The notes under the pieces are model-generated. The model did no database searches and was not told the DNA's origin. It saw nothing but the letters and a program-made list of their open reading frames with translations. From assembly GCF_003114815.1 (NCBI RefSeq), contig NZ_BFAZ01000002.1, positions 124,001 through 188,000 of the forward strand: a DNA stretch of 64,000 nucleotides. Reading direction: 5' to 3'. The DNA comes from Leptospira ellinghausenii (GTDB lineage: Bacteria > Spirochaetota > Leptospiria > Leptospirales > Leptospiraceae). A program made the translations under genes and the position numbers. This document shows, piece after piece, positions 34,484-42,576 of the stretch (position 1 is the first letter of the stretch; every line of letters begins with the position of its first letter).

Positions 34484-36028
34484 ATGATGTCGAAATTACG
34501 AATCTTTTTCCTTTGTTTCCTTCTACAATTTTTACCTCTTTTTTCAGAGGATTCTTTTTTTGGAACCTCCGAGTCCCAATTCCGCGAAAAAATCAAAACC
34601 ATTCAATTAGAAAATGGACTGAAGGTTGTGATGATGAAACGCGGAACTTCCCCGACAGTTGCACTTTATATCAAATTTTTGGTGGGTGCTGTGGACGAAA
34701 CACCTGAAGAAGCAGGGACTGCCCATTTATTGGAACATATGCTTTTCAAAGGCACCAAATTTGTAGGCACATCTGACTACCAAAAGGAAGAAAAATACCA
34801 AAAACAAATCGAAGTTTGGGGAACAGAACTCGACAATTTAAAATTACAAAGAAGGGATTTGTTAACGAGAGGGGAGATGGTTCCGACTTCTTTGGAATCT
34901 GAAATCGAAACATTAAATCGAAGGTTAAAAAATCTCATCCAATTACAAGATGAGTTCATCGTGAAAAATGAAGATTCTTATATTTATGAACAAAATGGAG
35001 AAGTTGGATTTAATGCTTACACCTCGCAAGATGTAACCAATTACCAAATCCAATTGCCAAACAACAGAATCGAAATATGGGCAAAAATTGAATCCGATCG
35101 ATTAAAAGATCCCATTTTACGTGAATATTATACAGAACGTGATGTTGTCATCGAAGAAAGAAGGATGAGAACTGATGATAGTGGAGCTGGTGTTTTGCGA
35201 GAAAAGTTTTTTTCTTTAGCATTTGAAAGCCATCCCTACCGAAAACCTGTAATCGGTTATTCCACTGGACTTCCTTTTCTCAAAATTGATGAAACTAAGG
35301 AATTTTTTAAAAAACATTATACTCCAGATAGAATGGTGATTTCCATTGTGGGCCAATTTGATATGGAAGAAACGGAATCAATCATCCGTAAATATTTTTC
35401 CGATCTAAAACCTGGTAAACCAAGACCCAATTACAAAGTAGAGGAAAAATCATTTCCTGGTGAAAAACGGTTTAAAGTGTACCATCCATCTGGTAGTCAA
35501 ATGATGATGGGTTGGCTAAAACCTCCTTATCCTCACAAAGATAATTCCAGTTTTGATGTTCTCTCAACAATTTTAACTTCTGGAACTGGATCAAGACTTT
35601 ATAAACGTTTGGTTCTGGAAGAAAAGTTAGTACTAAGCATTGGTGCTGCCAATGGTTACCCAGGTGAACGATACCAAAATTATTTTGTATTTTTCATTAA
35701 ACCAAATGAAGGTGCAAACATTGAAAAAATAGAGTCCATCATTTGGGAAGAAATGAACCGTATTAAGGAAAACGGAATTCCAAAAGAGGAATTGGATAAG
35801 GTCAAAAACCAAATGGTATCGGATTTTATCAAAACATTGGATGAAAATGGAACAATAGCAGACTTGTTGAGTTATTATCAGTTGTTATATGGAGATTGGT
35901 CAGGTTTGTTCAAACAATACCAAACCATTATGAATGCATCTAGTAGTGAAATCCAATCATTGATTCCAAGATACCTTACGAAAGAAAATGTTGTCATCGG
36001 TGTATTAGAGGATGTAAGGAAAAAATAA
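34484..36028 (+). CDS. M16-family zinc protease, catalytic subunit
   Basis: A signal peptide (about 1-21) is followed by an M16 domain with the inverted zinc motif HLLEH (residues 81-85) and the distal Glu in ERDVVIEERRMR. About 65 residues of coiled-coil-like sequence are inserted between the two motifs (about 95-160). The second domain lacks the motif, as usual. It probably degrades short peptides in the periplasm, paired with the following inactive subunit. At 514 residues the length is normal. It starts at one of two adjacent ATGs. Confidence 0.9.
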   Translation: MMSKLRIFFLCFLLQFLPLFSEDSFFGTSESQFREKIKTIQLENGLKVVMMKRGTSPTVALYIKFLVGAVDETPEEAGTAHLLEHMLFKGTKFVGTSDYQKEEKYQKQIEVWGTELDNLKLQRRDLLTRGEMVPTSLESEIETLNRRLKNLIQLQDEFIVKNEDSYIYEQNGEVGFNAYTSQDVTNYQIQLPNNRIEIWAKIESDRLKDPILREYYTERDVVIEERRMRTDDSGAGVLREKFFSLAFESHPYRKPVIGYSTGLPFLKIDETKEFFKKHYTPDRMVISIVGQFDMEETESIIRKYFSDLKPGKPRPNYKVEEKSFPGEKRFKVYHPSGSQMMMGWLKPPYPHKDNSSFDVLSTILTSGTGSRLYKRLVLEEKLVLSIGAANGYPGERYQNYFVFFIKPNEGANIEKIESIIWEEMNRIKENGIPKEELDKVKNQMVSDFIKTLDENGTIADLLSYYQLLYGDWSGLFKQYQTIMNASSSEIQSLIPRYLTKENVVIGVLEDVRKK

Positions 36029-36030
36029 TA

Positions 36031-37428
36031 ATGAAACGAATCTTAATCTTACTAATTATTTGTCTCTCTCCATTGTTCGCACGAGAAATGGGAGAATTTG
36101 TAAAGGATATCCAAATCAAACCATTAGAATTTGATGTTCCTGGAATTACTTCTTCCACAAATCCTTCTGGAGTAGAAGTTTTTTCGTTAAAAAATTCGGA
36201 GTTCCCTATCGTTTATGCGGATATTCTAATCTACCATGGAAAAAAACATTTAGGTTCACGCCCTGTCGAAATTGCGAGAATCTTGGAAGATACCTGGGAA
36301 TTGTCTGGTTCCAAATCATATCCAAAAGAAAAGTTTTTAGAAACCTTGGAATTTTATGGGGCGTCTTTTTCCGTTTCAGTGGATTACGAAAAAACAATCG
36401 TTAGTCTTTCCTATTTAAAGAAAACTGAGTCGATTGTATTACCAGTGATCCAATCATTTTTCCAAAATCCCAATTTGGATGAAAACCTATTAAAAGTTAC
36501 TAAAGGGAAGTTAACGGAAGAAATCAATCGAAGGAATGATAACCCTTCGGCACTAGGAAGTAGGAAAGCAAAAGAAGCATTGTTTCGCGGAACCATTGCC
36601 GGCACTTCCATGAAAAAAGAAAATATAAATTCAGTGAGTATGGACGAACTACTCACTTTCCAATCTCAGATCCTTTCTGAATCAAAAAGAAGGTTACTCA
36701 TCACAGGGGATTTTGATCTAAAATCTTGGGATGGATTTTTTTCGAACCTACCAAAAACGATCCAACCGAAAGAAGAAATGATCACTCCTTCTATTTTAAG
36801 TGCGAATGTAACAAAAGAAGGTACAGAAATTCGTTTGGTAACAAAAGATGTAAACCAAACGTTCATTTCCATGATGGGAGTTTTACCAGAACACAACCAT
36901 CCTGATTTTTATGCGATTCAAGTATTGAATTATATCATTGGTGGTGGTGGGTTTAACTCGTATTACATGAGAGAAATTCGAAACAATCGAGGGCTTGCGT
37001 ATTCCGCAGGTAGTAACACTGATTTTCAGGAAAATTATGGAACCATCCAATTTTATGCCATGACAAAGTCAGAATCTGCAAAAGATGTTTTATCCCTAAT
37101 GAAAGAACTCATCCAACCAAAACTGATCAATTCACTCACAGAGGATGAATTGTTACGTGCAAAAAATGCGATCATCAATCAGTTCGTCTTTCAATTCGAA
37201 GATGATAAACGAACTTTATCAAGTGAAGTGAGAAGGCGTGACCACAAAATGCCAGAAGGGTATTTGCAAAACTTTCGAAAAGAAATTGAAAATGTTTCAC
37301 TGGCAGACTTAAAACGAGTGGGAAAATTGTATTTCCAATCGGACAAAATGATCACAACCATAGTTGGTCCCAAATCACTGATGAGTTTCTGGAAAGGTTC
37401 AGTGAAAGTCATCCAACCGGAAGATTGA
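36031..37428 (+). CDS. M16-family protein, non-catalytic partner subunit
   Basis: This has the M16 fold and signal peptide (MKRILILLIICLSPLFA), but the zinc motif is replaced by RILEDTWELSG and no HxxEH occurs. The C-terminal half carries the helper elements (VLNYIIGGGGFNSYYMREIRNNRGLAYSAGS). Such subunits form a heterodimer with the active M16 protease, with the R/Y-type residues completing the active site. It starts 2 bases after the catalytic subunit and overlaps the next gene with TGATG. Confidence 0.9.
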   Translation: MKRILILLIICLSPLFAREMGEFVKDIQIKPLEFDVPGITSSTNPSGVEVFSLKNSEFPIVYADILIYHGKKHLGSRPVEIARILEDTWELSGSKSYPKEKFLETLEFYGASFSVSVDYEKTIVSLSYLKKTESIVLPVIQSFFQNPNLDENLLKVTKGKLTEEINRRNDNPSALGSRKAKEALFRGTIAGTSMKKENINSVSMDELLTFQSQILSESKRRLLITGDFDLKSWDGFFSNLPKTIQPKEEMITPSILSANVTKEGTEIRLVTKDVNQTFISMMGVLPEHNHPDFYAIQVLNYIIGGGGFNSYYMREIRNNRGLAYSAGSNTDFQENYGTIQFYAMTKSESAKDVLSLMKELIQPKLINSLTEDELLRAKNAIINQFVFQFEDDKRTLSSEVRRRDHKMPEGYLQNFRKEIENVSLADLKRVGKLYFQSDKMITTIVGPKSLMSFWKGSVKVIQPED

Positions 37429-38267
37429 TGTTAACAGCAAGTTTTGAATACAAAGGAATTAAATTTGAAGGGATCTCCGAGGGTGGGATCCGCACTTCCA
37501 TCATATGCCCATCTCTTGACTTTATGTTTGATTTTGGATTCATCAATCCTGATAAAATTCACATTGGTAAAATCCTTCTTACACATGCGCATTTAGACCA
37601 TTCCTGCGGAATCCCATACTATGTTTCCCAAAGAAGCCTTCGCAAACTCCCGATCCCTAAAATTTATGTACCTAAGGCACTCGAGCCAAAACTCTCTCAA
37701 ATCTTAAAACTCTATTCCGAAATAGAAGAATTTGATTATGAATGTGAGCTTTATGGCCTGAATTTTGGGGACAGAGTGGAATTAAAACCGGGATATTATT
37801 TTAAACCATTAGAAAGTTTTCATAGAGTTCCATCGCAAGGATATACTGTATATGAAACCAAACGAAAGTTAAAAAAAGAATTTTTATCCCTTAACTCCGA
37901 TGAAATTCGAAAATCAAAGGATAACGGTACTGATCCAACAGAAGAAATTTCAGTTCCTCTTGTTTCATTTTCTGGAGATTCCAAAATTGAATATGTGTTG
38001 GCCAACGAAGATGTAAGGAAGAGTAAAATCCTTTTTATGGAATGTACCTACTATTGTGAGAAACGAGATGTGAGTCGAGCTAGGGAGTGGGGCCATACCC
38101 ATTTTGATGAAATAGTCGAACATGCTTCTTTATTTGAAAATGAAGCGATTGTCCTCATTCATCCTTCCAAACGTTATAGTTATCGTGAGTTAAATGATTT
38201 TTTGCGAAAAAAAGTCCCGGCCATTTTAAAAGATCGAATCTCTTTGTTTTTACCTCCTAAATCATGA
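37428..38267 (+). CDS. Ribonuclease Z-like metallo-beta-lactamase-fold hydrolase
   Basis: The metal motif THAHLDHSCGIPYY (HxHxDH) is followed by a His-loop and GDSKIEYVL, typical of RNase Z/ElaC-type phosphodiesterases. The 280-residue length is near that of RNase Z, but the exosite arm is not clear. It may process tRNA 3' ends or act on another phosphodiester. The ATG overlaps the M16 stop. The O-methyltransferase ATG overlaps its stop by 4 bases. Confidence 0.75.
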   Translation: MLTASFEYKGIKFEGISEGGIRTSIICPSLDFMFDFGFINPDKIHIGKILLTHAHLDHSCGIPYYVSQRSLRKLPIPKIYVPKALEPKLSQILKLYSEIEEFDYECELYGLNFGDRVELKPGYYFKPLESFHRVPSQGYTVYETKRKLKKEFLSLNSDEIRKSKDNGTDPTEEISVPLVSFSGDSKIEYVLANEDVRKSKILFMECTYYCEKRDVSRAREWGHTHFDEIVEHASLFENEAIVLIHPSKRYSYRELNDFLRKKVPAILKDRISLFLPPKS

Positions 38268-38911
38268 AACCGAGACCTAGCATTTACGTGGAAGGTTTAG
38301 AACCTTTTATTGACTCAGATCTTGTATTCAAACCCAATCTTGTGTTTTCGGAAATGGAATCTTATGCCAAAGAAAAAAACATACCCATTGTAACGGCGGC
38401 AACGGGGGGAGTTTTGTCCCATTTGGTATCCTTTCTCAAACCAAAAACGATTTTAGAATTAGGGACTGGTCTTGGTTACTCCACACTTTGGATGGTCTAT
38501 GGATCTAAATCGTCGAAGATCATCACAGTGGACCGAAATGAAGACCAAGCCCAACTACTGGAAGTGTATGCTGGAAAAATGGGTTTAAAAGACCAAATGG
38601 ATGTTACTCGGGTGACAGGTTCTGTTTTGGATACTTTGGAAGATGAAACCTTTTGGAACGATACGGATTTTTATTTTGTGGACTGTGATAAAATCACCTA
38701 CCCAAAGATCTTCCTAACCCTTTGGCCGAAGGCAAAAAAAGGTGCCAGTTTTGTTTTTGATAATGTACTCTGGCATGGGCGAGTTTTGCATCCAGATCCC
38801 AAAAAACCATCCGATATGGCAGTGATGGAACTTTGGAATGAGGTGAAATCCCAAGTTTCGGAGTATACCTTATTTCCCGTTGGTGACGGTTTACTCTTTT
38901 TTCAGAAGTAG
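38264..38911 (+). CDS. SAM-dependent O-methyltransferase
   Basis: It belongs to the caffeoyl-CoA/catechol O-methyltransferase-like class I family. The SAM motif is ILELGTGLGYSTLWM and the metal/substrate region is DFYFVDCDKITYPKI. No signal peptide. At 215 residues the length is normal. The substrate is unknown. The start ATG overlaps the previous stop. Confidence 0.85.
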   Translation: MKPRPSIYVEGLEPFIDSDLVFKPNLVFSEMESYAKEKNIPIVTAATGGVLSHLVSFLKPKTILELGTGLGYSTLWMVYGSKSSKIITVDRNEDQAQLLEVYAGKMGLKDQMDVTRVTGSVLDTLEDETFWNDTDFYFVDCDKITYPKIFLTLWPKAKKGASFVFDNVLWHGRVLHPDPKKPSDMAVMELWNEVKSQVSEYTLFPVGDGLLFFQK

Positions 38912-38977
38912 AAAAAATAGTAGTCAAACCTAGAACTTTTCGTGTATTCTGCTCCTTGGTTTAAGGAGAAACGTTTC

Positions 38978-39724
38978 GTGTTAAAAAAAAGTTTTTTGAT
39001 TCTGTCTTTGGTTTGTTTGAGTCTTTCGGTAACGGCACAGGAATCAGGTGCACCTGAAAAAGGAAAGGAATCCTTTGAAGAATTAGACAAATTGGACCAA
39101 GGAACCAATTTAGAACGAAAACAATATAAAAACATTTCGGAAAACAATAAAGACCGAGTCATCAATTCAATTAAATTGTTAACGATTGTTACGGCAAACT
39201 TTGGAGACGAAGTTCCAGATTCCAAAACAGCATTAGATAAAATCAAAAAAGACTACCAAATTGTTTTACGTTATTACTACCGAAGGGCTTATATTGCTTC
39301 TGGGAAAGCGATGGTGATTCTTGAAAAAGACATCAACACCCTCCTTGGTAAATTTGCCAAAAGTTATGATACCAAAACACAAAACTTACTAGCTGATTGT
39401 GCCGATACCATTACTGGACAGGAACAAGCACAGTTGGTAGATACTTCTACAGAAGGTGTAAAACCTGTTGTACCTTACCGTGAAATTGCAGAAGCACAAC
39501 AAAAACTCAGAATTGCTTATGGACAACTCGGGTTAGCAACAGATATGATTAGGGATGATCGTTATTACGATGCTATCGTACATTACCGAATCGCAAAAGA
39601 CTATGGAATCAAAATCTTAACTGATTTCAAGGAACAAGAAGCTGATAAAAAAGTGATTACTGATAAATATGCAAAAGATCTGGTTGATAATAAAAATCAA
39701 ATCGTGAGCCAAAACACAAAATAA
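38978..39724 (+). CDS. Secreted helical protein of unknown function
   Basis: A GTG start 9 bases after AAGGAG gives a clean signal peptide (MLKKSFLILSLVCLSLSVTAQ). The mature part of about 228 residues is nearly all alpha-helical and charged, with a repeated helix pattern (EIAEAQQKLRIAYGQLGLATDMIRDD); it resembles a TPR-like periplasmic protein. A longer ATG frame at 38942 would destroy the signal peptide. I do not recognise it. The start lies within a perfect 10-base palindrome (GAAACGTTTC, 38968-38977). Confidence 0.75.
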   Translation: MLKKSFLILSLVCLSLSVTAQESGAPEKGKESFEELDKLDQGTNLERKQYKNISENNKDRVINSIKLLTIVTANFGDEVPDSKTALDKIKKDYQIVLRYYYRRAYIASGKAMVILEKDINTLLGKFAKSYDTKTQNLLADCADTITGQEQAQLVDTSTEGVKPVVPYREIAEAQQKLRIAYGQLGLATDMIRDDRYYDAIVHYRIAKDYGIKILTDFKEQEADKKVITDKYAKDLVDNKNQIVSQNTK

Positions 39725-39744
39725 TACCTTCAAACTTTTCTTTT

Positions 39745-39766
39745 CTCCGCTCGCTATAGGGCGGAG
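39745..39766 (+). promoter_or_regulatory. Hairpin just before the amidase start
   Basis: CTCCGC at 39745-39750 is complementary to GCGGAG at 39761-39766, with a 10-base loop. The GGAG of the right arm is the nearest Shine-Dalgarno-like sequence to the GTG at 39779. The helix could thus hide the ribosome site. No T run follows, so it does not look like a terminator. Confidence 0.35.
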
Positions 39767-39778
39767 AATGGCACAAGC

Positions 39779-41125
39779 GTGTCTCCATCTTATCTAAACT
39801 TCCTTCCGTTTTTACTCCGATTTTTTCCAGTTTGTATTTACATTTTTACTTTTTCCTTATTTTCTGAACCAAATTTTCGTATCGTGATCGATCCTGGCCA
39901 TGGTGGCGTTGCCAAAGATCCAAAGGCACAACATGGAGATAAATATGACAGTGTTACTCAAACCTATTTAGAAACATACAAACAGGGCACAGAAAATGGA
40001 AGTATTACGGAAAGAAAGGTTGTACTCGATTTAGCAAAAGAAGTCCATAAGGTATTAAAATTAACTGAGACCGATGTTGGGTGGAAAGAATTCGAAAGTT
40101 ATCTTAAATTATTTTCCAAAAAAAATGAATTCACTCGAGTGAAACTTATAAGCCACCTAACAAGAGAATCCTCATTTGATGATGATGCCCCATCCGACGA
40201 TCCAAATGCACCCTACCGTCTTTATGATTTTCCAGATCCCAAATCTGGAATCAGAAAAAAAGGAAGGTTGTCTAAAATCAATGAACTAAAACCCCATTTG
40301 GTTTTATCCCTTCACTTAAACCCAGCAAGTAAAGGCCAAAAAGGAGGAATGGCAGCAGTCCTCACTCCTGGTTACAAAACCTTTTCTAACTTAAAAAAAA
40401 TATCTGACAAACAAAAATCCCCCAATGGATTCTTAAAAGGTCCTTGGTCTGATTGGCTCATATTCCATTCGGGTTGGAGTAAATTAGAAAATGCCACCGC
40501 GGATACTTGGATTTATCTCCATGGATATTGGTCTAAAAAAAATGGAAAAGAAACTGACCTTTCCAAGTTTGAAGGTTACCGCCAAAACATGATTAGTTGG
40601 AAATATGCAGATGATCCCAATTGGGAAAAAAATATTGGGAAAAAAGGTCCTTATGCCAAAACACACGAAGAGTTTTTAGAGTCGGGCCGATTTTGGGAAA
40701 GGGAAATGGGGAAAAAGGAAGAGTGGAGAAGGGAAGGTGGAAAAGAAGGATTTGGAGGTGACAACCATTATGTGACTAGAGAACTCATGCGGTTTGTCCA
40801 ATACGGGCTTCCCATCCAATTAAAAGAAAAAGATTCGCCCTATCCAGAACTTGGTCCCATCCAAAAACCATATATTTCTACCTATAGTTTACCTACTTAT
40901 ACCAATGCCCTTTGTGCTTTTATTGAAATAGGATATGTGAACCGTAGCCGTGATATCAAATACTTAACACAAAACAAAAAGGAAACAGCCATCTCGTTGG
41001 CTGTGGGCATCTATTCTTTATTTGTTGGTCTCGATGTGAAAAAAAATCCAAATCTTCCTTACAACCCCAAGGGTAAAAAAGTAAATTGGGAACGTTATGA
41101 AACTTATTTTGAAGACGTATTATAA
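39779..41125 (+). CDS. N-acetylmuramoyl-L-alanine amidase, Amidase_3 family
   Basis: It cleaves the bond between muramic acid and the stem peptide in the periplasm. The zinc ligands and catalytic residues are visible: His in IDPGHGGVAK, Glu in GSITERKVVLDLA, His in LVLSLHLNPAS and Glu in CAFIEIGYVN. A signal peptide spans residues 1-30. At 448 residues it is longer than most because of an insertion of about 200 residues between the last two motifs. Start is GTG. The next gene begins 12 bases on. Confidence 0.88.
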   Translation: MSPSYLNFLPFLLRFFPVCIYIFTFSLFSEPNFRIVIDPGHGGVAKDPKAQHGDKYDSVTQTYLETYKQGTENGSITERKVVLDLAKEVHKVLKLTETDVGWKEFESYLKLFSKKNEFTRVKLISHLTRESSFDDDAPSDDPNAPYRLYDFPDPKSGIRKKGRLSKINELKPHLVLSLHLNPASKGQKGGMAAVLTPGYKTFSNLKKISDKQKSPNGFLKGPWSDWLIFHSGWSKLENATADTWIYLHGYWSKKNGKETDLSKFEGYRQNMISWKYADDPNWEKNIGKKGPYAKTHEEFLESGRFWEREMGKKEEWRREGGKEGFGGDNHYVTRELMRFVQYGLPIQLKEKDSPYPELGPIQKPYISTYSLPTYTNALCAFIEIGYVNRSRDIKYLTQNKKETAISLAVGIYSLFVGLDVKKNPNLPYNPKGKKVNWERYETYFEDVL

Positions 41126-41137
41126 TCTTAACAACCT

Positions 41138-41914
41138 ATGAAGCCAAAAAAAGAAACTTCTAAAGTATTACACCATTCTTTGTTCCCTGAGTTTATCCAA
41201 CTCTACCAAAATTCTTTGGTGTCTCGTTATTCGAAAGAGAACTTACAAAATTATCCAGAATTCCATTCCATATCTGAAAAAACAATTCACGAACTCCTAA
41301 CGTTTTTTTTGGAATATTTGTATCCTTCTTATGAAAAAAGAAAGAAGTTAGATGCCGCCTTTGACGCGTTATCTGGATTTGTAAACCATCCTTCCAAAAT
41401 ATGGGGGATACTCGGAAACTTGGCTTTGTCGATCTTTCGGTTTGGAAAACATTTTCCCATGGCATTAAAAGCTGGGATGTCAGCACTGCATTCCTATGTG
41501 ACAGCACATAGTTTTGAGGAAGAATTGGTGTTGGCACTCGATGCACAGGAGAATCCAAAAACATTTTTAGAATCCAACTTTGCCATGGAGAAACTCATTT
41601 CCTTTGTGGAAAGGGAGAAAGCAGATGCATTTCGAAAAGATGTTTGTGCTCTATTTTCGATTTTTTCTGACAAAGAACTCGTTCGAAAGATCGTTTTGAT
41701 TATGGAAGATATCTTAGTGAAGATGGAATCGAAACAATCTCTCTATACGGAGAATGATAAAAATGGAATTTCACTTGGAGTTTCAATTCTTAAGGAAGGT
41801 CAGAAGATTTTTGATTTGCTTAAGAAAGAAGAAATGGTTCTCGTTTTACAAGCAATTGATAAAATCGAAAAAGAGTTTTATCAAAAAGCTTGTACGAGAT
41901 TTCGAACTAAATAA
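41138..41914 (+). CDS. Unknown helical protein
   Basis: A 258-residue, largely alpha-helical protein with no signal peptide or clear membrane segment. The central part contains FVNHPSKIWGILGNLALSIFRFGKHFP, which is amphipathic. No motif is recognised. It ends 5 bases before the 3' end of the tRNA-Leu gene on the other strand. It may be co-transcribed with the amidase. Confidence 0.65.
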   Translation: MKPKKETSKVLHHSLFPEFIQLYQNSLVSRYSKENLQNYPEFHSISEKTIHELLTFFLEYLYPSYEKRKKLDAAFDALSGFVNHPSKIWGILGNLALSIFRFGKHFPMALKAGMSALHSYVTAHSFEEELVLALDAQENPKTFLESNFAMEKLISFVEREKADAFRKDVCALFSIFSDKELVRKIVLIMEDILVKMESKQSLYTENDKNGISLGVSILKEGQKIFDLLKKEEMVLVLQAIDKIEKEFYQKACTRFRTK

Positions 41915-41918
41915 CTTT

Positions 41919-42005
41919 TGGTACCGATGGCCGGAATCGAACCGGCATGATGTTGCCATCGGTGGATTTTGAATCCACTGCGTCTACCAATTCCACCACA
42001 TCGGC
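41919..42005 (-). tRNA. tRNA-Leu (CAA)
   Basis: An 87-base gene including an encoded CCA end, with a long variable arm, as in class II tRNAs. The anticodon loop is TTCAAAA, anticodon CAA, reading UUG. The acceptor stem GCCGATG pairs with CATCGGT including a G1:U72 pair. The T-loop is GTTCGATTC. Confidence 0.95.
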
Positions 42006-42009
42006 ATAA

Positions 42010-42414
42010 TCAGTCTTCAGCTTCGATATATTTACCTTTTCCGCGGGCCACTATTTTGCCGATCTCATTTTCGATTTCAGCACGGTTTTCGATGATTTTT
42101 TTGTTCTTTTTCACAAACCATCCACGTAAGTGAAGAGGTTCATTCACCTTTGCAGGTTGTAGGAAACGAATTGTAAGTTCCCCTGTTGTGGTTTCGAAAT
42201 TCATCGCTTCATTGATCTTGACCATGATCTCGTCAAGGATGGTTGAGATAATCCCTGGATGGATTTGATCTGGTAAACCCTGGTATTTTTCGGGGCAGGT
42301 GTAATCACCGAAGGCAGTTTTTGTGTCTTCATCGAATGTGATTTTTAACTGCAACCCGTCTGCATTGTCCGGAGAGGAGGCAAAGCTGAGATTTTTTTTC
42401 GCAACGGATTTCAT
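42010..42414 (-). CDS. PaaI-like hotdog-fold thioesterase
   Basis: The hotdog fold with [13 protein letters not shown] (the HGG-like active-site helix with Asp-Glu) places it in the PaaI/YbgC-like acyl-CoA thioesterase group. [20 protein letters not shown] is the core strand. At 134 residues the length is normal. The acyl-CoA substrate is unknown. The tRNA-Leu gene lies 4 bases downstream. The start at 42414 has no strong ribosome site. Confidence 0.8.
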   Translation of the reverse strand: MKSVAKKNLSFASSPDNADGLQLKITFDEDTKTAFGDYTCPEKYQGLPDQIHPGIISTILDEIMVKINEAMNFETTTGELTIRFLQPAKVNEPLHLRGWFVKKNKKIIENRAEIENEIGKIVARGKGKYIEAED

Positions 42415-42576
42415 GCCACCATGGAACGCAAGAAATTCTCTTGTGTCAAGCAGAAAAAGAACTTGCAGTCAGTTTGGCTTAAAAAGCCTCGTAAAATACT
42501 TAGAAATGCAATATTCTTTGTAAATTTCTTAAGTTACAGCTCTCTAAACCTCGAAAATAAAGAGTAGAACCCTTCT

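Noticed and set aside
38968..38977. 10-base palindrome GAAACGTTTC as an operator
   Set aside because: A perfect 10-base palindrome is expected by chance many times in a window this size, and no regulator or second site supports it.
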